Shown here: positions 9,901 to 17,591 of the stretch, one piece after another | Layout of the letters: each line of letters opens with the position of its first letter | Position numbering within the stretch: position 1 is the first letter of the stretch | DNA from: JANRIG01 sp033765235 | Lineage (GTDB): Bacteria; Bacteroidota; Bacteroidia; Cytophagales; UBA9547 | NCBI GenBank assembly: GCA_033765235.1 | Contig: JANRIG010000018.1 | Coordinates: 1 to 34,739 of the forward strand | Direction: 5' to 3' | DNA length: 34,739 nt | Notes under the pieces: model-generated | The model's input: only the letters and a program-made list of their open reading frames with translations | Database searches by the model: none | What the model was told of the DNA's origin: nothing | Position numbers and translations under genes: made by a program

Positions 9901-10544
9901 TCTCCAAACTTGATTCAATTCAATCTAAACTCTCTGATTTTTCAGAAACTGCAAGGGGGATTTTAGCTGACAAGTCTAACTATAAAAGTGAATTTGAGAA
10001 TGGTTTGAAAAAAGTTTTTACTGGCAACTTAAATAGATATGTTATTGATGAAACTTTTAGTTTTATTCAGTATGACGATAGCTTAAAAGAGAAACCAAAG
10101 AGCTATAGTTTTTTTACTGGTGAAAGAATCTTAGTCAGAAGGATAATTAGTCGTCAATTCAGAATGATGGCAACTTATACGAATGTAGAGTTTGTTTGTA
10201 AAAAGGACATTTATATCATCAAATTGAATGATGAAAACATAAACTATAAATATGTATTGGCGTTGCTCAATTCAAAATTGCTTTCATTCTATAAAACTAA
10301 AAATTCAGGTTCGGCAAAGAAAGATGATTTTACACAAATTACTTTGGGCGATATAAGGCAGCTTCCAATTCCCAAAATTGAAACTTCCAAACAACAGAAA
10401 TTTGTCAAATTAGTTGACGAGATTCTAACCGCAAAAGAAAAGAACAAAGACACTACAATAGCCGAGAATGAGATAGACCAATTGGTTTACAAGCTTTACG
10501 AGTTGACGGAAGAAGAAATAAAAATTGTAGAGGGAAATGGATGA
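6948..10544 (+). CDS. Type IIG-like restriction enzyme-methyltransferase, single chain (Eco57I/TaqI-type specificity end)
   Basis: This 1198-aa protein appears to combine restriction, adenine methylation and target recognition. The N-terminal part has D75 and E93-A94-K95, consistent with a PD-(D/E)xK nuclease. A helical middle leads to the methylase core, with SAM motif I DPAVGSGHF (553-561) and catalytic motif NPPY (837-840), separated by a coiled-coil insert at about 740-800. The C-terminal ~250 residues resemble TaqI-like specificity domains. The motif I form is also found in PglX of BREX, but no other BREX gene is nearby and the nuclease site argues for type IIG. It starts 129 nt after hsdR and may be independent of the type I system. 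Target sequence cannot be read from the protein. Confidence 0.85.
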   Translation: MILKELKPRKALNKAFLKVKPNRTEIEGFKANLITLLDRTNDTESEEFHKNLVSDFLKDTYYKQNHFINTKGRNDLVIHNGQNANSTVGVILEAKKPTNKAEMITTKKLNAKAFQELVLYYLRERITQKNLEVKHLVATNINEWFIFDATLFDRLFAQNKNLVKQFNDFEGGRLADTKTDFFYKQIAEPFIDSITSEIEFTYFNIQDFQKPLRNSDKADDNSLIALFKLLSPEHLLKLPFTNDSNSLDKRFYSELLHIIGLTETKEGSKKLIERNKAGELHTGTILEDAIIQLDSLDKLSRLEKPNQFGNTQQERLFNVALELSITWINRILFLKLLEAQLITYHKGDKSFSFLNLDKIKNYDDLNSLFFQVLAREYNERNEDVKKAFEKTPYLNSSLFEPTDIEQVTLFISNLKDDKTIPIFSQTVLKDQQGKKRTGSISTLQYLFEFLDAYDFGAEGGEEIQEDNKTLINASVLGLIFEKINGYKDGSFFTPGFITMYMCRETIRKAVVQKFDQDFPDYGINKIEDIYDLIPKKISKKKANEIINSIKICDPAVGSGHFLVSALNEMIAVKNDLKILEDRDGKSLHRYEVEVVNDELIVTDEEGELFEYNPSNKESQRIQETLFHEKQTLIENCLFGVDINTNSVKICRLRLWIELLKNAYYKNATELETLPNIDINIKCGNSLVSRFAIDADLSQALKKSKWSIDSYRIAVDTYRNAESKEQKREMERLIADIKSDFRAEISKNDPKLAKLYKLNGELTVLTTQQSIFGMTDKEKISWNKQVEKLTAEIKNLETEIEAIKANKIFENAFEWRFEFPEVLNDDGDFVGFDVVIGNPPYGVKPNEIGKEYFNSLYSATDDIYTLFIELGLKIISENSNISFINPITWLTGSKYKNTRNLFTGKNSLVKAINLPYDIFADAYVDTGIYFFQKKTIEKSSVYEFNPKDKIQIEDLLNIEFKALDRKVWTAKPDLKINLNESDNSIFSKLDSIQSKLSDFSETARGILADKSNYKSEFENGLKKVFTGNLNRYVIDETFSFIQYDDSLKEKPKSYSFFTGERILVRRIISRQFRMMATYTNVEFVCKKDIYIIKLNDENINYKYVLALLNSKLLSFYKTKNSGSAKKDDFTQITLGDIRQLPIPKIETSKQQKFVKLVDEILTAKEKNKDTTIAENEIDQLVYKLYELTEEEIKIVEGNG

Positions 10545-10551
10545 ATCCATT
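10536..10551. repeat. Short palindrome over the end of the type IIG gene
   Basis: AATGGAT (10536-10542) and ATCCATT (10545-10551) are separated by two bases and overlap the TGA stop. It lies 21 nt before the long palindrome at 10573 and may mark the left edge of the transposase element. It could also be chance. Confidence 0.3.
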
Positions 10552-10572
10552 ATGATATGGGCAATTGCCAAC

Positions 10573-10602
10573 CATAGCCCACGGTTTAAACCGTGGGCTA
10601 TG
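10573..10602. repeat. Perfect 30-bp palindrome (REP-like) upstream of the transposase
   Basis: Each 15-base arm is CATAGCCCACGGTTT or its exact complement, with no spacer. Such palindromes are typical substrates of REP-associated tyrosine transposases, which recognise folded single-stranded DNA. It sits 56 nt before the transposase ATG. Confidence 0.85.
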
Positions 10603-10622
10603 AAAATGCGAGGAATAACACA

Positions 10623-10640
10623 AAACCGTTTCAACGGTTT
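10623..10640. repeat. Second hairpin of the transposase element
   Basis: AAACCGTT (10623-10630) and AACGGTTT (10633-10640) form an 8-bp stem around two bases. The arm shares the core ACGGTTT with the 30-bp palindrome upstream, so the two are probably a related pair recognised by the same enzyme. The ATG of the transposase follows at 10659. Confidence 0.7.
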
Positions 10641-10658
10641 AAAAGGCAAGAATTAATT

Positions 10659-11096
10659 ATGTCACATTCATTCAATAAAATATGGATACACGCCATTTGG
10701 TCAACCAAAGAGCGGTTACCGTTAATCCATCCAACGGTTGAAACGAAAATTCATCAATTTATTGCTGAGCAATTGCGTGAGCAAGGTTGCCCGGTGAGAA
10801 TCCTCAATGGAATGTCAGACCATATCCATTCCTTGTTTTTGCTAAGCCCACAAAAATCAATCGCAGAGGTTGTTAAACAGATTAAGGGGAGTAGTTCTCA
10901 TTTTATAAATCAGAATAATCTCATTTCAGAAAAATTTGCGTGGCAAACTGGTTATGCTGCATATTCCGTTTCCGAGTCTGTTGTTGACAAGGTTTTTCAA
11001 TACATAAAAAATCAAAAGCAACATCATACAAAGAAAACATTTCAGCAGGAATATGATGAGTTTTTGAAATTATATAGACTTGACAAAGACAAATAA
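10659..11096 (+). CDS. REP-associated (IS200-like) tyrosine transposase
   Basis: A 145-aa Y1 HUH transposase. The metal-binding pair is H55-I-H57 in SDHIHSLF, and the likely catalytic tyrosine is Y115 in FQYIKNQ. The opening WIHAIWSTKERLPLI is typical of the group. The frame is open from 10593, but the ATG at 10659 gives the family N-terminus and leaves the two palindromes outside the gene. Enzymes of this kind cut and join single-stranded DNA at hairpins; many are domesticated and maintain REP repeats. The last few codons run into sequence that resembles a methylase gene tail (see 11095), so the 3' end may have been made by insertion into that gene. Confidence 0.92.
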   Translation: MSHSFNKIWIHAIWSTKERLPLIHPTVETKIHQFIAEQLREQGCPVRILNGMSDHIHSLFLLSPQKSIAEVVKQIKGSSSHFINQNNLISEKFAWQTGYAAYSVSESVVDKVFQYIKNQKQHHTKKTFQQEYDEFLKLYRLDKDK

Positions 11097-11175
11097 TACA
11101 GAAAACCAAATAGACCAGTTGGTTTATCAACTTTACAACCTAACCGAAGAAGAAATAAAAATCGTGGAAGCATAA
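11095..11175 (+). pseudogene. Orphan 3' end of a second type IIG-like methylase gene
   Basis: In this frame the DNA encodes ENQIDQLVYQLYNLTEEE and continues to IKIVEA and a stop. That matches the last residues of the 1198-aa protein at 20 of 24 positions. No start codon or upstream domain is present; the sequence runs directly out of the transposase 3' end. The copy is too diverged to be a fresh target duplication, so it is more likely the remnant of an older, related R-M gene replaced by the present arrangement. Confidence 0.8.
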
Positions 11176-11260
11176 TGTCGAGAATCAGTAACATATCAAA
11201 TCCATTCACCCTCCCCAAAAAACCATTAGCTTTTATGTTAAACGTCACATTATCAAATAT

Positions 11261-11554
11261 ATGACAGTAACAAAACCTTCCTTAAAGACTTGTAAAAATG
11301 GTCATAATTTCTATAAGAGTACCGATTGTCCTACTTGCCCCGTTTGTGAAGAAGAAAGAAAACCTAAAGACAATTTTCTTTCACTAATTGCTGCACCTGC
11401 AAGACGAGCATTAGAACGAGAGAATATCAAAACATTACACGACTTAGCAAAATATAGTGAGAAGGATATTCTATCTCTTCACGGAATGGGTAAATGCACC
11501 ATTCCAATATTATGTGATGTATTGACAAAAGCAGGACTATCATTTAAACAGTAA
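11261..11554 (+). CDS. Small zinc-ribbon plus helix-hairpin-helix protein (RNA polymerase alpha-CTD-like)
   Basis: This 97-aa protein has cysteines C11, C23, C26 and C29 plus H15 in its first 30 residues, a likely zinc ribbon. Residues about 43-95 resemble the C-terminal domain of RNA polymerase alpha, a helix-hairpin-helix fold, with the hairpin LHGMGKCTIPIL at 73-84. Such stand-alone proteins are probably DNA-binding. It is the last gene of the + strand island and may be a regulator or simply cargo. I know no assigned role. The ATG at 11261 is the first start in the frame. Confidence 0.65.
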   Translation: MTVTKPSLKTCKNGHNFYKSTDCPTCPVCEEERKPKDNFLSLIAAPARRALERENIKTLHDLAKYSEKDILSLHGMGKCTIPILCDVLTKAGLSFKQ

Positions 11555-11614
11555 AATATACCTTGTTTTATATGTTATGTAAGTCAGCTCTAACTACAGA
11601 CTGCAATGTATATA

Positions 11615-11638
11615 TTATCTGCATTAAGCAGCAGATAA
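11615..11638. terminator. Possible terminator hairpin between convergent genes
   Basis: TTATCTG (11615-11621) and CAGATAA (11632-11638) can pair around a 10-base loop. A T-run follows on the + strand at about 11647-11653. It lies between the convergent ends of the zinc-ribbon gene and the TPR gene. The stem is A/T-rich, so the call is weak. Confidence 0.3.
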
Positions 11639-11679
11639 ACAAGCGCTTTTTTTGTATGAGGGTGCTGCAAAAATAAAAT

Positions 11680-13179
11680 TCAATATTTTTGCTTTATATA
11701 ATTTTTCAAAATTACAGACTCACTGTGTATGCTGTATTCGTATTCATATCCGGAGTATTTTTCTACGTTTTCCAAATGCTTCATGGCTATGTCAGGTTGT
11801 GTGTTTTTATACAAATTGGCTATTTGCAAGTGTGCATTGGGGGCAAAATAGTAGTCTTTGTTTGTCTGTTTTGCTATAGTTATTTCATAATATTTTATGG
11901 CTTTTGCGGTATCATCGAGGGCTTGATATATGCGTGCATGGCGGTAGTAGTATTCTGTATATTCTCTATCGTTGTGCAAGGTATCAGGGTGTATTTTTGC
12001 TAATTCTGCCATACTTTGGTGATAGTATCCGCCATCATACAGCAGTCGTGACTTGATGATGTATAGTGATGGTTTTTGCTCGTTTTGCATGGCTTTGTAA
12101 GCTATTTTATCAAATTCTGAAAATGTTTTTCCTACTTTTAGTATAGTATCGCGATAGGAGGCCAATTTTTTGTTATTTCCTGATAAATAATCGGCCAAAT
12201 AAAGATGATAGTACACAGATTTTTTGAGGGTGATGCCTTTGTATTTTTTTATAAATAGTTCTGCATTGTGTTTGCAACTTGCATATTCGCCTTTGTAGAG
12301 GTATAAGTGTGCCTTAAAAAAGTATAAATATGGAGTATAATGTAGTCCGCTGTTTGGGGGCAGGTTTTCTAATATATTAATAGCATTTTCTATTTTATTT
12401 TTTTTCTTAAAAGCATAGGCTTGTATGAGCTTTGCAGCATGATATGGGCTGTTGCGTGCCATACTATCGGCCGGTGCAAATGATTTTGCAGGGTTGTCAG
12501 ATTGCAATATCAGTAGGTTGAGCCACAGCATCATCAGTGATGCCTCGTCTGATATGGCTGTATTTGATCTGATTACCTCATATATTTCTGATATGCCCGT
12601 GTTAAGATCTACGGTATATCCCATAGCTTTCACTGCCCACTTGTATGATGGGGGTATGAGGCTGAGCATGATGTGCAGGAGACCCAGTGATTTTTTGTGA
12701 TATACAAATGTAGGATATTGGCGTGCATTGGTCTGCAATAAATTGTAAGCCTTGAGCAAATCCCAAAAACCGGATATTTCACGGCCAAATTTGAGTTTCA
12801 AAAAAGCCCACTGAAAATATATTTCACCCATAATATATTGTTTGTATGGAGAGTTAGTATTATCATTTTTGAGTATTTTGAGCCTGATATCTTGGTTTTT
12901 GCTCAGCGTATTATACATGCCGTAGTCTTCGGTGGCTGCCAATTTCATAAAGTCTATATAGTTGGCTACCAGCAGATTGATATTGTTTTGGGGGTCGTTT
13001 TTGTAGCATTGATTTATGAGTATGTCTGCCGAGTCTACTTGCATGTGCAATACCATTTTGTAAGTGTTTGCCAAGGCAGTGCTAAAGGTGTAGTGTGCAG
13101 GTAAGGGTAGGGGAGCAATGTTGAAAAAAAATATGAGGGCTATGGTTTTCAATGCCCTCATAATCAATATATCAGACAT
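11680..13179 (-). CDS. Exported tetratricopeptide-repeat protein of unknown role
   Basis: This 499-aa protein begins with a hydrophobic segment, RALKTIALIFFFNIAPLPLPA, that looks like a signal peptide. The rest is helical with TPR-like repeats, clearest in the C-terminal half (for example YYRHARIYQALDDTAKAIKYY). It probably sits in the periplasm or on the surface as a scaffold. Two starts are possible: ATG at 13179, overlapping the end of the zinc-ribbon gene by 8 nt, or the ATG six codons later at 13161, which gives the better signal peptide. It is the last gene of the - strand operon. I recognise no specific family. Confidence 0.75.
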   Translation of the reverse strand: MSDILIMRALKTIALIFFFNIAPLPLPAHYTFSTALANTYKMVLHMQVDSADILINQCYKNDPQNNINLLVANYIDFMKLAATEDYGMYNTLSKNQDIRLKILKNDNTNSPYKQYIMGEIYFQWAFLKLKFGREISGFWDLLKAYNLLQTNARQYPTFVYHKKSLGLLHIMLSLIPPSYKWAVKAMGYTVDLNTGISEIYEVIRSNTAISDEASLMMLWLNLLILQSDNPAKSFAPADSMARNSPYHAAKLIQAYAFKKKNKIENAINILENLPPNSGLHYTPYLYFFKAHLYLYKGEYASCKHNAELFIKKYKGITLKKSVYYHLYLADYLSGNNKKLASYRDTILKVGKTFSEFDKIAYKAMQNEQKPSLYIIKSRLLYDGGYYHQSMAELAKIHPDTLHNDREYTEYYYRHARIYQALDDTAKAIKYYEITIAKQTNKDYYFAPNAHLQIANLYKNTQPDIAMKHLENVEKYSGYEYEYSIHSESVILKNYIKQKY

Positions 13180-13954
13180 CTCTGAGTTCTTTGAGCAAGC
13201 TCGATCTTTTGGCTACTACTTCGGGAGCCATGTTAGACTCTACGCCGGCAAGTATCCTGCCACAATGCTCACATACTATGATTTTTTTACGTTCTTTGAT
13301 TTCGGCCTGCCGCTGAGGTGGCACAAAGTTGAAGCAGCCGCCACAAGCATCGCGCTTTACCATTACCACTGCCAAGCCGTTTCTGAAATTGTTTCTCAAT
13401 TTGTTGTATGAGTTGAGCAATCGTTCGTCAAGTTTGGCACCGGCAGTATCGCGGAGCTTCATGAGTTTATTTATTTCGTCTTCGCCTTCGCTTATGATTA
13501 CATTCAGCTCTTGTCTTTTGGACTCTAAGTCTTTGGTACGGGTATCTAAGAGCGATTTGGTAAACTCTATTTCTTTGCGTTTGAGCTCTATTCGGTATTG
13601 CGATTCTTTTATTTTTTTATCGCTCAGTTGTATTTCAAGAGTTTGCAACTCCATTTCTTTGGATATGGCATCAAATTCACGATTGTTGCGTACATTTTGC
13701 TGTTGGTCATCATACTTTTTGATGAGCTTTTCAGAGTCTTTGATACCATTTTTCATGGCTGCTATATTTTCTTCAAACTCTGTTATTTCGGTTTCATAAT
13801 TTTTTATTCGTGTATTGAAGCCTGCTATTTCATCTTCTATATCTCTCACTTCTTCGGGGAGGTCGCCTCTTACTTTTTTTATTTCATCCATGCTTGAGTC
13901 TATCTTTTGCAGGTTTAAAAGATAATCAAGTTTCTGCTCTACGCTTTGTTCCAT
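13172..13954 (-). CDS. Coiled-coil protein with C4-type zinc ribbon (DUF164 family)
   Basis: A 260-aa protein with a long charged coiled coil (about residues 5-185) followed by a zinc ribbon with C204-GG-C207 and C228-EH-C231. This is the arrangement of the DUF164/C4 zinc-ribbon family, thought to bind nucleic acid, though its role is not settled. The gene overlaps the upstream Nif3-like gene by 16 nt; this pair is a common neighbour set in Bacteroidota and elsewhere, suggesting that the two act together. The ATG at 13954 gives the normal N-terminus. Confidence 0.9.
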   Translation of the reverse strand: MEQSVEQKLDYLLNLQKIDSSMDEIKKVRGDLPEEVRDIEDEIAGFNTRIKNYETEITEFEENIAAMKNGIKDSEKLIKKYDDQQQNVRNNREFDAISKEMELQTLEIQLSDKKIKESQYRIELKRKEIEFTKSLLDTRTKDLESKRQELNVIISEGEDEINKLMKLRDTAGAKLDERLLNSYNKLRNNFRNGLAVVMVKRDACGGCFNFVPPQRQAEIKERKKIIVCEHCGRILAGVESNMAPEVVAKRSSLLKELRDV

Positions 13955-15057
13955 AATTTATATTGTACGGGGTTAGTATTTACTTTAGACAAAAGGACTG
14001 CAATATTAGGAAATTTTTTTAATAAAACCTCTGCTAATAATTCTTTTGTAAATTGTTCACTTTCATAATGCCCTATATCTACCAATATTATGTTGCCGTC
14101 TGCATCAAAGTATTCATGATACTTGATGTCGGAAGTGATGAATACATCAGCTTTTTGTGCTATGGCAGTGTAGAGCAAAAAGCTGCCGGAGCCTCCGCAT
14201 ATAGCTATTTTTGATATATTATCTATGTTTTTGGAGGTATGTTTTATACATTTTAGTGCAAATTTTTGCATCAATTGTTCCATAAAGTTGTCGCATGACA
14301 TGGTTTCAGGTAAGTTTCCTATCATACCGCTTCCCACCTCTTGATGCGCATTTGCCAAAGGATGCAAATAATATGCTATCTCCTCGTATGGATGAGCTTT
14401 GCGCATGGCTTGAAGCACATTTTGTATATCAGGTGCTGCCACTAATACATCTACCTGATGCTCATTTACATACTCCAATATTTCTTTTTTACCTATGGTA
14501 GGGTTTGCCTCATGATTGGGTTTGAATGTGCCTGTGCCGCTCAGCCTAAAGCTGCACAGCTCATAGTTGCCTATATGTCCGGCTCCTGCTGCGTGCACAG
14601 CTGATAGTATTTTTTCTGTCTCATTTACAGGCACATATATAGTTAATCTGTAGAGTATATCAGTCTTTGGCTGCAATATTTTGAGATTTTGCAGTCCTAT
14701 TTTTTGTGCTATTTTGTAGTTTACTCCAAGTTTTATATTATCGAGGTTGGTGTGTGAGGCTATTACAGCAATATCATTTTTGATACATTGTGATATTACC
14801 CTACCATTATAGGTGCTTGCATCTATTTTTTTTATGTCTTTGAATATTATGGGGTGGTGTGCCACTATCAGGTTGCAATCTGTGTTTATGGCTTCATTTA
14901 CCACACTTTCGGTCACATCAAGGGTGGTTAATATTCCTTTTGTAATAGTCTTAGCATCACCTATTTGCAGACCAATGTTATCATAAGTTTCTTTGTATAC
15001 AGGGGGAGCAAATTGATGCAGCGCAAGCAGTATATCTTGATGCGATATGGCATTCAT
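13939..15057 (-). CDS. Nif3-like dinuclear metal centre protein
   Basis: A 372-aa member of the Nif3/YqfO/YbgI family, which forms toroidal hexamers holding two metal ions per subunit; the substrate is not firmly known. Metal-ligand motifs are H67-H68 (AHHPIIF), H102-TNL-D106, and H330 with E334 in GHYESE. The length matches the longer YqfO type, with a PII-like middle domain at about residues 130-250. The start codon overlaps the stop of the upstream acyltransferase gene in ATGA. Confidence 0.93.
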   Translation of the reverse strand: MNAISHQDILLALHQFAPPVYKETYDNIGLQIGDAKTITKGILTTLDVTESVVNEAINTDCNLIVAHHPIIFKDIKKIDASTYNGRVISQCIKNDIAVIASHTNLDNIKLGVNYKIAQKIGLQNLKILQPKTDILYRLTIYVPVNETEKILSAVHAAGAGHIGNYELCSFRLSGTGTFKPNHEANPTIGKKEILEYVNEHQVDVLVAAPDIQNVLQAMRKAHPYEEIAYYLHPLANAHQEVGSGMIGNLPETMSCDNFMEQLMQKFALKCIKHTSKNIDNISKIAICGGSGSFLLYTAIAQKADVFITSDIKYHEYFDADGNIILVDIGHYESEQFTKELLAEVLLKKFPNIAVLLSKVNTNPVQYKLWNKA

Positions 15058-16049
15058 GCTATATTTTTTTTATATTTAATTTTTTTGGAATAATTAATAA
15101 ATGGTTTTTCGATGTACAAATAGGTAATATATGCCACACCTATGGTAACAGCCAGTGATAGTAATATCATACCACTACGCTGCCATACACCTGATGTATA
15201 ATTTTGAGAAAACCTCACAATTTTATTGCCTATGGGTACATGCAGCAAATACACTCCGTATGAAATATCGCCCCAAAACTTAAAATATGAATAATTTAGG
15301 TTAATAATAAAAATTAAGGCGTAGGTGAAAGCTACTGTTATTAATTCTACATGCGAATATTTGATATATACGGCACATAAACTTGCAAAAAATAATATAT
15401 AAGTTAAATATTTGTTGTCCATACCATTGTATAGCCTAAAAAATAACATGCCTATGGCAAAAAATATACTGTAACTAAAAAAAAGCACCCTATAGTCAGA
15501 AATAAAATTTATAAATATGAGTGCAAAAAATACTGCCGAAAACTGCCAAAATCTGCCGGCTGTTAACGGAAAAATAGCCCCAAGTATTAAATAATATTGA
15601 AACTCTACTGCCAATGTCCAAAATACAGGATTGAGCCATGGTTTGTCAAAAAAGGCATTGAGATAGCCTATATGGTATGCCACAGTGAGTATATCAGGTT
15701 TAAAGGCATTGCTATAGCCGACCATGTCGTATATGAAATAATTTAGGAATAATATTAATGCAATATTGAATAAATAAGGAGGGTCTAATCTGATGATGCG
15801 CTTGATAATAAACTTTGGGTACTCACTGATATGATAGCCCGAATGATGCAGTGTGTATGGAATTATAAAACCTGATATCATAAAAAAAATATATACCCCC
15901 ATGCCACCATGTATGCTTATGACATAAAGTATATCATCATTATGCAAATAGCCTTCATTTTTGCATGAAAAATGTGCTACTGTAATCCATATGGAAGAGA
16001 AGCCTCTCAAAAAATCTAATGCATATATATGTTTATTACTTTTAGGCAT
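15054..16049 (-). CDS. Membrane acyltransferase, acyltransferase-3 family
   Basis: About 331 aa, with roughly ten membrane segments. The N-terminus ALDFLRGFSSIWITVAHF carries the family arginine and histidine (R15, H26). Members of the family O-acylate sugars of lipopolysaccharide, capsule or other glycans. I chose ATG 16049 because the longer frame begins with TTG and adds only three residues. It sits after two glycosyltransferase genes, which fits modification of a surface glycan. It overlaps the Nif3-like gene by 4 nt. Confidence 0.9.
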   Translation of the reverse strand: MPKSNKHIYALDFLRGFSSIWITVAHFSCKNEGYLHNDDILYVISIHGGMGVYIFFMISGFIIPYTLHHSGYHISEYPKFIIKRIIRLDPPYLFNIALILFLNYFIYDMVGYSNAFKPDILTVAYHIGYLNAFFDKPWLNPVFWTLAVEFQYYLILGAIFPLTAGRFWQFSAVFFALIFINFISDYRVLFFSYSIFFAIGMLFFRLYNGMDNKYLTYILFFASLCAVYIKYSHVELITVAFTYALIFIINLNYSYFKFWGDISYGVYLLHVPIGNKIVRFSQNYTSGVWQRSGMILLSLAVTIGVAYITYLYIEKPFINYSKKIKYKKNIA

Positions 16050-16100
16050 AGATAACAAAGACTTACATTTTATGCATAATATACAATAATATAGAAGTAC

Positions 16101-17537
16101 TTAAGGACACAATATGGTATTTTTATATATCGTCATTTGATAGTCTGTACTTGAAAATGTGAATCCCATAAATGGTGTTATCTCTTTGCCAATGGTAGCT
16201 ACAGGCACATAGTTTGGAGGTATGTCATATCTCAAAAAGTCAGTATTATGTTTATTTTTTATAATATAATGATGTTTTTGAGGATTGGGAAATGTGACTT
16301 CTATATTAGACCCAGATGCTATCACAGCATACCATGCTTCAGGTATTCCACATACGTTCACACCCGGAGGTATTATTTTTTTTATTCCTTCAGATATGGG
16401 GTTATAATCTCTCTCATTTTTTTGAGCCAATGCAGCTGCATAGTGAGGTATTGCATAAAATATTATCAAGTTTACCGTACATAATATAATAAGCCAATTG
16501 TATACTACTTGCAAAATATGTGTGTGCCTCAATTGCCAAATAGTGCACACCGCAATATTGGCTATCACTATATAGTATAAATTGTAATAGCCTGATACTT
16601 TGGTCATAAGTAATGAAGTAAAAATAAAATCAATCAGAAATATTAATATTAATAAATGAAAATATGGTGAATTATTTCTTTTGTTGTATAAAAGTGGAAA
16701 CAATAGCCCACAAAGTATAAATAAGATATAAAATGGGAAAAATCTATAATTAAAGCCTGTTCTCACTATTTCATCCACAAAATTGTAAATAATATGCATA
16801 CCTGCCCACTTCTCAGTGCTATGCCCTATGGCTTGTTGATAAAAATATTGTCGATGGAATAGCATGCCATAACCTACCCACATACTCAATGGCACTGCGG
16901 CTAATGAACCGAATATGATAAAAGATTTCCACTTTTTGGTAATTATTAAGTAGGAAACCCCAATAGATATAGCCAATAATATAGCACACAGGTGAAACAT
17001 GCATGAGATACCTGCTGCAAAACCTGCCAAATACAGAAATTTATTTTTCTGTGTATTTTGATAAATATATATAAATATGATTGCTAAAGTACTAAATGTC
17101 ATGGCTTCAGTATCCATTCTGCCCATAGATGATGTGTATACAATATGTGGGTTTAGCATTAATGTAAATTCACATAATAAGGCATTCCTTATTTGTTTGG
17201 TACACGTATTTGTAAGATACCCTGCCAAAAATATGAATATACCCCCAAATATCAACCCTGTAAATCTGGTTTGAAACCAACCAAATCCAAATATTTTATA
17301 TACCATATATTGAATGGCAAAATGTCCGGGTGGATGTGCAAAATAACCCCATTCAAAGCCTTTTTTGTGCGGGTGCATATCAGACTTGAATTGCCCGTGC
17401 ATAGCATATTGGTGCGAAGCTGAGTTGATATACACTTCATCATATTGAAACAATGGATAAATGTCTAAAAAATACGCATTCACCATTATATACAATATTG
17501 GGAGAATAGTTAACAATAATTTTTTTGGCAATGACAT
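16101..17537 (-). CDS. Polytopic glycosyltransferase, GT39/ArnT-like
   Basis: About 478 aa, many membrane helices. The first periplasmic loop has the acidic pair D33-E34 in FQYDEVY, as in protein mannosyltransferases and ArnT, and a later MGRMDTEA fits the same family. Such enzymes move sugars from polyprenyl-phosphate carriers onto lipids, glycans or proteins at the outer face of the inner membrane. The frame opens with TTG at 17552; the ATG at 17537 gives a natural signal-anchor start (MSLPKKLLL). It is 54 nt after the GT4 gene and 51 nt before the acyltransferase gene. Confidence 0.85.
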   Translation of the reverse strand: MSLPKKLLLTILPILYIMVNAYFLDIYPLFQYDEVYINSASHQYAMHGQFKSDMHPHKKGFEWGYFAHPPGHFAIQYMVYKIFGFGWFQTRFTGLIFGGIFIFLAGYLTNTCTKQIRNALLCEFTLMLNPHIVYTSSMGRMDTEAMTFSTLAIIFIYIYQNTQKNKFLYLAGFAAGISCMFHLCAILLAISIGVSYLIITKKWKSFIIFGSLAAVPLSMWVGYGMLFHRQYFYQQAIGHSTEKWAGMHIIYNFVDEIVRTGFNYRFFPFYILFILCGLLFPLLYNKRNNSPYFHLLILIFLIDFIFTSLLMTKVSGYYNLYYIVIANIAVCTIWQLRHTHILQVVYNWLIILCTVNLIIFYAIPHYAAALAQKNERDYNPISEGIKKIIPPGVNVCGIPEAWYAVIASGSNIEVTFPNPQKHHYIIKNKHNTDFLRYDIPPNYVPVATIGKEITPFMGFTFSSTDYQMTIYKNTILCP

Positions 17538-17591
17538 TAAGAATATTATCAAAGCATAAAAGTATTAAATATTGTAATATCAGCTACGCAT

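Noticed and set aside
6948..10544. BREX system (PglX-like methylase)
   Set aside because: The SAM motif is similar, but no pglZ, brxC, brxA or brxB lies nearby and the N-terminus has a nuclease-type D...EAK site.
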